From assembly GCA_934526015.1 (NCBI GenBank), contig CAKSZY010000045.1, positions 1-13,478 on the forward strand: a DNA stretch of 13,478 nt. The letters are read 5' to 3'. This DNA comes from an uncultured Dokdonella sp. (GTDB lineage Bacteria > Pseudomonadota > Gammaproteobacteria > Xanthomonadales > Rhodanobacteraceae). A program made the position numbers and the translations under genes. Shown piece after piece: positions 1 through 6,164 of this stretch (positions within the stretch are counted from its first letter, which is position 1; each line of letters opens with the position of its first letter). The notes beneath the pieces are model-generated. The model saw only the letters and a list, made by a program, of their open reading frames with translations. It ran no database searches and was not told the origin of the DNA.

Positions 1-139
1 CCTTCTCCCCGCTGCGCGGGGCGAAGGGAAAGCTGGCGCTGTCGCAAGAACGCACGGCTGCACTCTGGTGAATGCGCATGCTGGTCCCTTCTCCCCGTGG
101 CGACGGGGAGAAGGTGGTGCGGCAGCACCGGATGAGGGG
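1..139. repeat. REP-like palindromic hairpins
   Basis: Two related hairpins lie 60 bases apart in non-coding DNA. The first (1-27) has arms ccttc.ccccgc and gcgggg.gaagg around a 3-base loop with one internal mismatch. The second is perfect: ccttctccccg (87-97) pairs with cggggagaagg (104-114) around a 6-base loop. It is followed at once by a smaller hairpin, ggtgc (116-120) with gcacc (125-129), and then by ggatgagggg (130-139). The order 'ccttctccc hairpin, second hairpin, ggatgagggg' matches an interspersed extragenic repeat I know from many Xanthomonadaceae and other proteobacterial genomes. The structure is seen directly; membership of a dispersed family is from memory and needs a genome search. 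It lies downstream of srkA on that gene's strand and could help end or stabilise its transcript. Confidence 0.6.
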
Positions 140-182
140 CGCTTCTGGGCGTGCCCGTGCGCGATGGCGCTCGCTTGTCGAG

Positions 183-240
183 CCCTCGCCCCTCACCCTC
201 GCCCCTCACCCTCGCCCCTCACCTCAACCCCTCTCCCTCA
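183..240. repeat. 13-bp tandem repeat, three perfect copies
   Basis: The unit ccctcgcccctca is present three times without a change at 183-195, 196-208 and 209-221, then decays into related C/T-rich sequence to 240, which overlaps the srkA stop codon. One strand is almost entirely pyrimidine. The rest of 140-182 holds only a small hairpin (gctcg 169-173 with cgagc 179-183) and no gene I can support. Pyrimidine-rich runs like this often follow the REP-like hairpins in this order of bacteria, so it may be the tail of the same dispersed element. It is also a natural site for copy-number slippage. Confidence 0.75.
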
Positions 241-1191
241 GCTCCCGAGTGCCTCGGCGATGTCGTTGCAGTGCTGCTCCCACCAGCGCGCCTCGCCGAC
301 TTGCGGGAAGGCCGGCGGGAAGGCGGGATCGTGCCAGCGGGCGGCGACCCAGCCGGCCCAGTGGACCTGGCGCATCAGCCGCAGCGGCTGGACGAGGGCA
401 AGCTCGCCGATGTCGAAGTCGCGGAATTCGGCATAGCCTTCGAGCAGGGCATCGAGTGCCTCGCGGGTCGGTGCGAGCATCCACAGGTCCTGCACGGCCG
501 GGCCCATGCGGGCGTCGTCGAGGTCGACGAAGTGCGGGCCGGCGTCGGTCCACAGCACGTTGCCGAGATGGCAGTCGCCGTGCAGGCGCAGGCGCGTGAC
601 CGGGCCGACCGCGGCGATGCGCGCGTCGAGCAGGTCGGCGAGGTCGGCGGCCAGGCGCTGGTAGCGCCCTTCGAGGGTCGGCGGCAACAGGTCGGAGGCG
701 AACACGTTGCGCGCCGCTTCGCGCACGAAACCATCGACGTCGATCGTCGGCCGCGCATTGAACGCACGGCGCGCACCGACCGCATGCAGGCGCGCAAGCA
801 GGCGGCCCATCCAGGCGAGATGGTCGGCGGATTCGAGTTCCGGCGCGCGTCCGCCCTGGCGCGGATACAGCGCGTAACGGAAGCCTTCGTGCACGAGCAG
901 GCTGCGGCCCTCGATGACGAGCGGCGCGACCATCGGCAACTCGGCCTGCGCCAGCTCGAGCGCGAAGGCGTGTTCCTCGTCGATTGCCGCGTCGCTCCAG
1001 CGCCCCGGCCGGTAGAACTTGGCGACCAGCGGACGCGCCTCCTCGATGCCGACCTGGTAGACGCGGTTCTCGTAGCTGCCGAGCGCGAGCAGGCGGCCGT
1101 CGGGCTCGAAGCCGGCCGCGGCGACCGCATCGAGCACGGTGCCGGGATCGAGTTTCGTGTACGGCGCGTCGGGCGTGGCGTTCTTCGACAT
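238..1191 (-). CDS. srkA: SrkA/YihE/RdoA-type stress response Ser/Thr protein kinase
   Basis: A cytoplasmic kinase of 317 residues, close to the roughly 328 of E. coli SrkA (YihE/RdoA), with the aminoglycoside-phosphotransferase-like fold. The family phosphorylates protein Ser/Thr and protects against stress-induced death. Visible motifs are LGSYENRVYQV (37-47) in the N-lobe, the nucleotide-binding Lys K58 in KFYRPGRWS, the catalytic loop HGDCHLGN (204-211; D206 and N211), and the metal-binding segment FVDLDDARMGPAVQDLWML (221-239; D223 and D225), all nearly as in E. coli. The start ATG overlaps the TGA of the upstream thioesterase by one base (TGATG at 1189-1193 on the minus strand), so translation is probably coupled. 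In E. coli srkA lies with dsbA under Cpx control; no dsbA is present here. No key residue is missing. Function assignment is firm; regulation is unknown. Confidence 0.93.
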   Translation of the reverse strand: MSKNATPDAPYTKLDPGTVLDAVAAAGFEPDGRLLALGSYENRVYQVGIEEARPLVAKFYRPGRWSDAAIDEEHAFALELAQAELPMVAPLVIEGRSLLVHEGFRYALYPRQGGRAPELESADHLAWMGRLLARLHAVGARRAFNARPTIDVDGFVREAARNVFASDLLPPTLEGRYQRLAADLADLLDARIAAVGPVTRLRLHGDCHLGNVLWTDAGPHFVDLDDARMGPAVQDLWMLAPTREALDALLEGYAEFRDFDIGELALVQPLRLMRQVHWAGWVAARWHDPAFPPAFPQVGEARWWEQHCNDIAEALGS

Positions 1192-1619
1192 CAGGGCTTG
1201 CGCGGCACCACGGCCATGGTCAGGCGCGAGATGCAGACGAGTCGGCCGGCGTCATCCTCGATGCGGATCTCCCAGACCTGGGTCGTGCGTCCGCGATGGA
1301 GGACACGCGCGGTGCCGGTGACGAGGCCTGCGGTCACCGCGCGCACGTGGTTGGCGTTGATGTCGAGACCGACCGCCATCTCGCGCGCGCTGTCGAGGGT
1401 GAGATTGGCGGCCATGCTGCCAAGTGTTTCGGCGAGCGCGACCGAGGCGCCGCCGTGCAGCAGGCCGAACGGCTGGTGCGTGCGCGCGTCGACCGGCATG
1501 GTGCCGCGCAGCCAGTCGTCGCCAACTTCGGTGATGCGGATGTCGAGGTGTTCGACAAGGGTGTTGCGGCGGCTCGCGTGGATGCGGTCGAGGTCGATCG
1601 CCTGGCTCCAGATCGGCAT
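1191..1619 (-). CDS. Hotdog-fold acyl-CoA thioesterase (YdiI/EntH, PaaI-like)
   Basis: A 142-residue single hotdog domain, the normal length for this family, which hydrolyses aryl- or acyl-CoA or aroyl-carrier-protein thioesters in the cytoplasm. The segment MPVDARTHQPFGLLHGG (41-57) followed by ALAETLGS (61-68) closely matches E. coli YdiI (MenI). The catalytic Glu is E64 and the substrate-contacting His is H55, with Q49 also in place. YdiI acts on 1,4-dihydroxy-2-naphthoyl-CoA in menaquinone synthesis and EntH proofreads enterobactin synthesis. Neither pathway is visible here, and bacteria of this order are generally ubiquinone users, so the substrate is open and I give no symbol. It is the first gene of a two-gene unit with srkA. 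The ATG at 1619 lies 30 bases downstream of a TATAGT -10 candidate. Confidence 0.9.
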   Translation of the reverse strand: MPIWSQAIDLDRIHASRRNTLVEHLDIRITEVGDDWLRGTMPVDARTHQPFGLLHGGASVALAETLGSMAANLTLDSAREMAVGLDINANHVRAVTAGLVTGTARVLHRGRTTQVWEIRIEDDAGRLVCISRLTMAVVPRKP

Positions 1620-1648
1620 CGGTCATTTCGCCTGCGGAACGGGCGCGC

Positions 1649-1654
1649 ACTATA
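1649..1654 (-). promoter_or_regulatory. Candidate -10 element for the thioesterase-srkA operon
   Basis: On the minus strand the hexamer TATAGT (5 of 6 to the sigma-70 -10 consensus) lies about 30 bases upstream of the thioesterase ATG, giving a leader of roughly 20-25 bases. It is an AT-rich island inside alternating GC sequence. No convincing -35 lies 16-18 bases further upstream, so this rests on the -10 alone. Confidence 0.45.
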
Positions 1655-1696
1655 GCGCGCGTGGCGGAGCGGATCGCGGCGCCGCGACGCTTTCGG

Positions 1697-1702
1697 CACA
1701 AT
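1697..1702 (+). promoter_or_regulatory. Candidate -10 element for the reductase gene
   Basis: The hexamer CACAAT, followed by C, lies 24 bases upstream of the GTG chosen as the reductase start. It resembles GACAAT before the rhodanese gene and GATAAT before secB. No -35 match is visible at the right distance. If it is the -10, transcription starts near 1709, which would exclude the longer reading of the gene from a GTG at 1661. Confidence 0.35.
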
Positions 1703-1726
1703 CACGACTTTCCCGTGGAAGCGCCC

Positions 1727-2779
1727 GTGGTCCATACCGTCACCCTCGCGGCGAGCGGCCGGCAATTCTCCGTGCGCCCCGGCGAGTCGATCCTCGCCGC
1801 GGCCCAGCGCGCCGGCGTCGCCCTGCCGTACTCGTGCCTGTCGGGCGTCTGCGGCAGCTGCAAGGCGACCCTCGTCGAAGGCGAGTGTGCCTATCCGCGC
1901 AATCCGCCCGTCGCGCTCGATGCCGGCGAAAAGGCGCGCCACCAGGTCCTGCTGTGCCAGGCGGTGCCGTGCGGCAATCTCGTCATCGCCGCGCGCGAGG
2001 TCGCCTCGGTGGCCGACATCCCGAAGCGCGTGATGACCCTGCGCCTGGTCGACAAGATGCTGCTCGGCGAGGACGTCGCGCGGCTGCGCCTGATCGGCGT
2101 GCGCGGCGAGCGCATGCGCCGCCTGCCGGGCCAGTACCTCGACGTGTTGCTCGACGACGGCCGCCGGCGGGCGTTCTCGATCGCCAACTCGCCGCACGAG
2201 GACGATGCGATCGAACTGCATGTCCGCCGCGTCGCCGGCGGCGGTTTCACCAACCACGTGTTCAACGCCATGAAGGTCGGCGACACCTTGCGCGTGGAAG
2301 GCCCGCTCGGCACTTTCGTGCCGCGCGAGGACCGCGAACGTCCGATCCTCATGGTCGCCGGCGGCACCGGCTTTGCTCCGGTCAAGGCGCTGGTCGAACA
2401 TTTCCTGCATCTCGGTTCGCGCCGGCCGATCACCCTCTATTGGGGTGCGCGCGCCGCCGAAGACCTCTACCTGCGCGCGCTGCCGGAGCGCTGGCAGGAC
2501 GAAACTCCGACGTTCCGCTTCGAACCCGTCATCAGCGACGCCGAACTCGCCGGCGGCCTGCGCATCGGCCTCGTCCACGAAGCCGTGCTCGAGGATCATC
2601 CGGACCTGTCCCCGTTCGATGTCTACATGAGCGGTCCGCCGGCCTTGATCGACGCCGGACGCCGCCTGTTCGTGCAGGCCGGCCTGCCCGAAGACCGGCT
2701 CTACTACGACTCCTTCGATTACGCCCCCGACGTGCTGGCCGAGCTGCTGCGCAGCCGCGCCGGCATCCACGGCCTCTAG
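1727..2779 (+). CDS. 2Fe-2S/FAD/NAD(P)H oxidoreductase (AscD/DdhD-like, 'CDP-6-deoxy-delta-3,4-glucoseen reductase' family)
   Basis: A soluble electron-transfer flavoprotein of 350 residues with three modules in the order of the CDP-glucoseen reductase (E3) and phenol-hydroxylase-reductase families. The plant-type ferredoxin domain (3-90) has cluster ligands C37, C42, C45 and C77. The FAD domain (about 97-200) has RAFSIANSP (148-156). The NAD domain (205-340) has GGTGFAP (212-218) and SGPP (302-305). It should pass electrons from NAD(P)H through FAD to the iron-sulfur cluster and a partner. The usual Cys of the CGPP motif is Ser302. The GTG at 1727 is preferred because ggaag lies 5 bases upstream and the domain begins at once; in-frame GTGs at 1715 and 1661 are possible. 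No deoxysugar genes are nearby, so the database-style name is structural rather than functional. It is transcribed away from the thioesterase-srkA pair and converges on hemY. Confidence 0.88.
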   Translation: MVHTVTLAASGRQFSVRPGESILAAAQRAGVALPYSCLSGVCGSCKATLVEGECAYPRNPPVALDAGEKARHQVLLCQAVPCGNLVIAAREVASVADIPKRVMTLRLVDKMLLGEDVARLRLIGVRGERMRRLPGQYLDVLLDDGRRRAFSIANSPHEDDAIELHVRRVAGGGFTNHVFNAMKVGDTLRVEGPLGTFVPREDRERPILMVAGGTGFAPVKALVEHFLHLGSRRPITLYWGARAAEDLYLRALPERWQDETPTFRFEPVISDAELAGGLRIGLVHEAVLEDHPDLSPFDVYMSGPPALIDAGRRLFVQAGLPEDRLYYDSFDYAPDVLAELLRSRAGIHGL

Positions 2780-2818
2780 GGAACACGGGCCCGCAGGTCC
2801 CGCCGATCCGGCCGCCGC

Positions 2819-4078
2819 TCAGCCCGACTTCGGCAATCTCGGCACGCCGTGCTGGTCGCGTTCCTCGACGACGAGGGCGTGGGTGTCGACCGGGCCGCTG
2901 ATGCGCTGACCGAGCGGAATCGCGGGGTGGCCGCGGGTGATGCGCAGGGCGTTGGCGTAGCAGCGGTTGGCGAGGCGTTCGTCGCCCTTGCCGGCATGGC
3001 TGTCGCCGAGGGCTTCCCAGGCCAGTGCGCCGGCGTCGAGCTCGGTTGCGCGCTCGAGATACTGGATCGCCTTGCCCCACAGTTGCTGGTCGCGGCAGAG
3101 CACGCCGAGGGTGGTCAGCAGGGCGGGGCTGTTCGGGGCGATCGCAAGCCAGGCTTCGGCGTGCTGGGTGCGGGTCGGCAGTTCGGCCGGGCCGAGTTCG
3201 CCATAGAGGCGCGCCAGGTCTTCACTCCATTCGCGACGCTGGGCCGCTTCGATCTCGTCCATCGCCGCCAGCATCTGGCCGAACGCGGCGGAGCGACGGG
3301 CGAAGGCCGCGATGACCGCCGGATGGCGGCGCTGCGCGCGCGTGGCTTGTCCCCACAGCGTGTTGAGGCGCGCCGCACTGGCCGTCGCGGCGAGATGCGC
3401 GGCCAGCACGCGCGACTCGAGTTCGGCGAAGGTGGCGGCGGCGAGCGATTGCGAACGGCCGAGCGGCGCGAGTGCGTCGAAGGCGGCCTGGGTGTCGCCG
3501 TGGACGAGGGCGGCTTCGATGAGTACGCGCCAGCCGACCGGGGGCAGGCCGTCCGCTGCGGCTTTCGGCTTCAGCAGGGCCAGCGCTTCGGCATGGCGCC
3601 CGCGTTCGACGAGGAACTTCGCACGCTGGGCGAGCGCGGCCGGTTCGGCTTCGACGGCGGCTTCGTCGAGGGCCGTGGAAGCGCGGGCGTCCTCGCCATG
3701 CGCATGCGCGGCGCGGGCCAGGGCGAGCAGGGCCGGGCCGCGCAGGGCCGGCTGCTTCGCCGCCTTGGCCAGATCGCGTTCGGCCTGCACGTAGCGCCCT
3801 TCGGCAAAGGCGGCCAGGCCACTGGCCAGGCGTTCGCGGCTGCGCCGCTTGCGCGCACGACCCCAGGCGCGCAACGGCCAGCGCAACAGGCGCCAGCCGA
3901 GGCTGAGGACGGCCCAGGTCACGAGCAGCGCGATCACCGCGAACACGAGGCTGGTCTCGATCGAGGTGCCGCGCGCGCGCACCAGCACGTAGCCGGGATC
4001 GGCGGCGAGCCATTGCCAACCGAACGCTGCCGCGACGGCAACCGCCAGCAGTAGCAGGATGCCGATCCAGGTCTTCAC
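2819..4078 (-). CDS. hemY: HemY, inner-membrane TPR protein of the heme operon
   Basis: A 419-residue protein of the proteobacterial HemY family, unrelated to the protoporphyrinogen oxidase also called HemY. Two membrane segments lie at about 3-22 and 43-61, separated by the family segment with DPGYVLV (27-33). A basic stretch (RARKRRSRER, 74-83) then leads into a long helical, TPR-like cytoplasmic or periplasmic region; the clearest TPR pair is near 310-390 (AWLAIAPNSPALLTTLG, GKAIQYLERATELD). Family members are encoded with hemD and hemX, and a scaffolding role in tetrapyrrole synthesis has been proposed. The start is GTG, overlapping the hemX stop by 4 bases (GTGA at 4075-4078), with a weak upstream AGGA. 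This indicates translational coupling. The gene ends 39 bases from the convergent reductase gene. Confidence 0.92.
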   Translation of the reverse strand: MKTWIGILLLLAVAVAAAFGWQWLAADPGYVLVRARGTSIETSLVFAVIALLVTWAVLSLGWRLLRWPLRAWGRARKRRSRERLASGLAAFAEGRYVQAERDLAKAAKQPALRGPALLALARAAHAHGEDARASTALDEAAVEAEPAALAQRAKFLVERGRHAEALALLKPKAAADGLPPVGWRVLIEAALVHGDTQAAFDALAPLGRSQSLAAATFAELESRVLAAHLAATASAARLNTLWGQATRAQRRHPAVIAAFARRSAAFGQMLAAMDEIEAAQRREWSEDLARLYGELGPAELPTRTQHAEAWLAIAPNSPALLTTLGVLCRDQQLWGKAIQYLERATELDAGALAWEALGDSHAGKGDERLANRCYANALRITRGHPAIPLGQRISGPVDTHALVVEERDQHGVPRLPKSG

Positions 4079-5178
4079 GGGATCGCGTCCTGCGCAGGTG
4101 GCGGCGGCGCGGCCGGCACCGGCTCGCGCGACAAGGCACGCACGTTGCGCAGGTTGCGCAGTTCGGCGAGCGCGCTGCCGAGCTCGGGCAGTTTCGGCGC
4201 CATCGGCGAAACGGCCAGCCGATCGACTTCGGCGAGCACCGCCGTGACCTCCGCGGCATCGGCATCGAAGGCTGCAGCGATTTCACTGCGTGCGCGCCCG
4301 AGCGCGGCGGCGAAGGCATCGGCATCGCGGGCGAACAGCGCCGCTTCGGCGGCGCGCAGGTCGAGTGCGGCGAGCGAACGCGCGAGCGCGGCATCGCGCA
4401 CCTGCAACGCGGGCTGCGCATCGACATGGCTGATGCGCACGAACTGGCCGAACACGCGCGCAAAGCGCGACTCCGACGCCGCCGCATCCGGCTTGCGCAC
4501 GTCGTTCGGCCGCGTCGGCAGCCCGGCGAGGCGACCGCGCAGGTCGCCGAGGGTGTCGAGCGTGGCGCGTGTCTGCAGCGGCTGGGCGGCTTCGAGGGCG
4601 GCGATTTCGGCGGCGATGGTCTGGCGTACCGAGGCGAACAACGGATCCTCGGCAGCCGCCAGCGCACTGTCGGCGAGCCGGTAGGCGGTGATCGCGGCGG
4701 CGGCGTCGTTGAACAGACGCAGGCGTTCGCCGGCAAGCTGGAGCAGGAACTCGGCTTCGTTGAGCGCGAGTGCATCGCGGCTGGTCAGGCGCTGTTCGGC
4801 GAGATGGGACACCGCATCCTCGACCGCACGGGCGCGCTCGCCGGCGTTGAGCAGTTCCTCGCGCAGGCTGCGGTTGATCGATTCCGCATCGGCAAGGCGT
4901 GCGCGCAGGGATTCGACATCGCGCTTGAGCTGGTCCCCGCTGCTGCCGAGGGCCTCGACGCGCGCGACCAGTGCGTCGGCGCGCTGGCTGCCGTGTTCGC
5001 GCGTTTCGTGCAGCCACCAGTACGCTGCCGCAGCGAGCGCGGCGAGGACGACGACCAGGAGGATGAGTCGCCACGGAGCGCCGCGATGCGGTCGCGGTGC
5101 AGGTCGGTTGCCGGACGATCCTTCGCTGCCGTGGGTCGGCGCCGGCAGCTCCGCGCGGGTGTCATTTTCCATGTGCAC
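4075..5178 (-). CDS. hemX: HemX, membrane-anchored protein of the heme operon
   Basis: A 367-residue protein of the HemX family (long annotated, probably wrongly, as uroporphyrinogen-III C-methyltransferase). It has a polar, Pro-rich N-terminus (1-35), one membrane segment (about 37-56), a predicted coiled coil (about 63-130, rich in Glu/Arg/Ala/Leu), and a helical C-terminal domain containing ALNEAEFLLQLAGERLRLF (138-156), the best conserved stretch of the family. The tail is Pro/Ala-rich. Topology is inferred as N-terminus in the cytoplasm and the rest periplasmic. It sits between hemD, 40 bases upstream, and hemY, which it overlaps by 4 bases. No Shine-Dalgarno is evident, and the start could be the ATG at 5178 or the second one at 5172. 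The biochemical role is not settled in any species I know. Confidence 0.9.
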   Translation of the reverse strand: MHMENDTRAELPAPTHGSEGSSGNRPAPRPHRGAPWRLILLVVVLAALAAAAYWWLHETREHGSQRADALVARVEALGSSGDQLKRDVESLRARLADAESINRSLREELLNAGERARAVEDAVSHLAEQRLTSRDALALNEAEFLLQLAGERLRLFNDAAAAITAYRLADSALAAAEDPLFASVRQTIAAEIAALEAAQPLQTRATLDTLGDLRGRLAGLPTRPNDVRKPDAAASESRFARVFGQFVRISHVDAQPALQVRDAALARSLAALDLRAAEAALFARDADAFAAALGRARSEIAAAFDADAAEVTAVLAEVDRLAVSPMAPKLPELGSALAELRNLRNVRALSREPVPAAPPPPAQDAIP

Positions 5179-5216
5179 ATGCTAGCGGAAGACTGCGCCG
5201 CCGGCAGCGTGAAGAT

Positions 5217-5233
5217 CGTCAAGGACGTTGACG
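5217..5233. other. Small inverted repeat over the hemD stop codon
   Basis: The arms cgtcaa (5217-5222) and ttgacg (5228-5233) are perfect with a 5-base loop, and the hemD TGA lies inside. There is no T tract and hemX starts 40 bases downstream, so this is more likely an RNA-processing or attenuating hairpin than a full terminator, or it is chance. Confidence 0.3.
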
Positions 5234-5998
5234 CGCAAACACCCTTTCGGCGGAGCTGAACAGATCGGCCGGCAACGCCGAACGGGCGACATGGACGTCG
5301 CTGAAACCGAGTGCCCGCGCGCGTGCGGCGAGGCGCCGGCTGCTGACCACCATGGCCTGGCCCCGCCAGCGCGCCGCCAGCGCTGACGGCAACGCCGCGA
5401 CCAGCCGGTCGAGCGCTTCGCCGCTCGACACCAGGCTGATCCACGGCAGCGGGGCGTCCGCCAGCGCCTGGAAATGGCGGCGGTCCAGACGCGGCGCGGT
5501 GCGCCGGTAGACATGCACGCGCTCGACCGTGGCCTTGCGTGCGCGCAGGGTCGGGGCGATCACGTCGCGGCCGCCGGGCGCGTCGATCACGGCAATGTTC
5601 CAGCCGCGTGGTTCGGCCAGCGCATCGAGGGCGAGCAGGCCGTTGCTGTCGTGACCCTGCGGCGGGTGGATGGCCTCGATGCCGTGGCGGAGCAGCGCGC
5701 GCGCGGTGCCGGCGCCGACTGCAAAGACGCGGGTGGTGCGGCGCGGCCGCAACGCCGGCACCAGCGCGAAAGCATGGCGCACGGCGGCCGGACTGGTGAA
5801 GATCCAGGCATCGGCACGGGCGGCGCGGGCGAGCCCGGCGCGGGCGGCGGCGGCGTCCTCGATCGGGCGCAAGCCGAGGCCCGGCAGTCGCACGACCCCG
5901 GCGCCCAGCCGGCGTGCCATGCGCACGCTGGCACCGGCGCTTTCGCTCGGACGGGTCACCACCACGGTCGCCCCGGCCAGCGGCGGACTCGGACTCAT
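5219..5998 (-). CDS. hemD: Uroporphyrinogen-III synthase
   Basis: A cytoplasmic enzyme of 259 residues, the usual length, that cyclises hydroxymethylbilane with inversion of ring D to give uroporphyrinogen III, the precursor of heme and siroheme. The family is poorly conserved, but the two-domain pattern is readable: VVVTRPSE (12-19) at the first strand, DAWIFTSPAAVRHAF (63-77), VFAVGAGTARALLRHG (91-106), the domain link with GGRDVIAPTLRARKATVERVHVYRR nearby (142-166), and SLVSSGEALDRL (188-199). The next two genes, hemX and hemY, support the call. hemC, commonly adjacent in gammaproteobacteria, is not in the window. The start ATG at 5998 has no clear Shine-Dalgarno, but it lies 30 bases downstream of a TATGAT -10 candidate, which argues for a short leader. 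Confidence 0.93.
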   Translation of the reverse strand: MSPSPPLAGATVVVTRPSESAGASVRMARRLGAGVVRLPGLGLRPIEDAAAARAGLARAARADAWIFTSPAAVRHAFALVPALRPRRTTRVFAVGAGTARALLRHGIEAIHPPQGHDSNGLLALDALAEPRGWNIAVIDAPGGRDVIAPTLRARKATVERVHVYRRTAPRLDRRHFQALADAPLPWISLVSSGEALDRLVAALPSALAARWRGQAMVVSSRRLAARARALGFSDVHVARSALPADLFSSAERVFARQRP

Positions 5999-6027
5999 GG
6001 CGGGGCAGGCGGAGGCGACATGCGCCG

Positions 6028-6033
6028 ATCATA
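6028..6033 (-). promoter_or_regulatory. Candidate -10 element for hemD-hemX-hemY
   Basis: Read on the minus strand, TATGAT (5 of 6 to consensus) lies 30 bases upstream of the hemD ATG, the same spacing as TATAGT before the thioesterase-srkA pair. No -35 hexamer is recognisable 17 bases upstream. A large inverted repeat (6044-6108) begins about 11 bases upstream of it. Confidence 0.45.
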
Positions 6034-6043
6034 GGAGGAAAGC

Positions 6044-6108
6044 GCGGCCGCGGATCGCCTGCGTTCGCGTGGCCGCAGGCGGGCGCCGCGCTTGTCGATC
6101 CGGGCCGC
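6044..6108. promoter_or_regulatory. Large imperfect inverted repeat in the divergent hemD/thioesterase intergenic region
   Basis: The left arm 6044-6057 pairs with the right arm 6096-6108 over 13 base pairs with one unpaired G at 6050: gcggcc.cggatcg opposite cgatccgggccgc. A second perfect stem is nested inside, cctgcg (6058-6063) with cgcagg (6074-6079), around a 10-base loop. The right arm falls between a possible -35 (TTGTCG, 6092-6097) and -10 (CACACT, 6115-6120) of the thioesterase operon, and the left arm lies just upstream of the hemD -10 candidate. It could be a regulator binding site or a folded RNA. The pairing is seen directly; the role is inference. Confidence 0.5.
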
Positions 6109-6120
6109 TTTGCGCACACT
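6092..6120 (+). promoter_or_regulatory. Weak candidate promoter for the thioesterase-SulP operon
   Basis: TTGTCG (6092-6097) and CACACT (6115-6120) are separated by 17 bases. Both hexamers match the sigma-70 consensus only partly. The -10 resembles the other plus-strand candidates in this window (CACAAT, GACAAT, GATAAT). The leader to the GTG start would be about 38 bases. Confidence 0.3.
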
Positions 6121-6152
6121 CGCGCGCCGCGGTGCCGGCCGGTGCCGCGTGA

Positions 6153-6158
6153 AGGAGG
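6153..6158 (+). promoter_or_regulatory. Strong Shine-Dalgarno deciding the thioesterase start
   Basis: AGGAGG is a perfect match to the anti-Shine-Dalgarno. Two GTG codons follow in frame, at 6162 (3-base spacing) and 6165 (6-base spacing). Normal spacing favours 6165. This is the strongest ribosome binding site in the window. Confidence 0.75.
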
Positions 6159-6164
6159 GCAGTG

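Noticed and set aside
68..599. Overlapping plus-strand frames at the left end
   Set aside because: They start in the REP-like repeats and run antisense into the C-terminal half of srkA; the Pro/Arg-rich products have no recognisable domain.
1661..1726. Longer N-terminus for the reductase from GTG 1661 or 1715
   Set aside because: The added residues are not part of the ferredoxin domain, neither start has a ribosome binding site, and the -10 candidate lies inside the longer reading. 1715 cannot be fully excluded.
2779..2801. Possible terminator hairpin between the reductase gene and hemY (ggga...tccc)
   Set aside because: Only a four-base outer stem with an internal cgggcccg palindrome and no T tract; too weak to list as a feature.
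151..2901. 916-codon open frame on the plus strand opposite srkA and the thioesterase and into the reductase gene
   Set aside because: It is a shadow frame caused by GC-rich third positions; the genes on the other strand and in the other frame match known families throughout.
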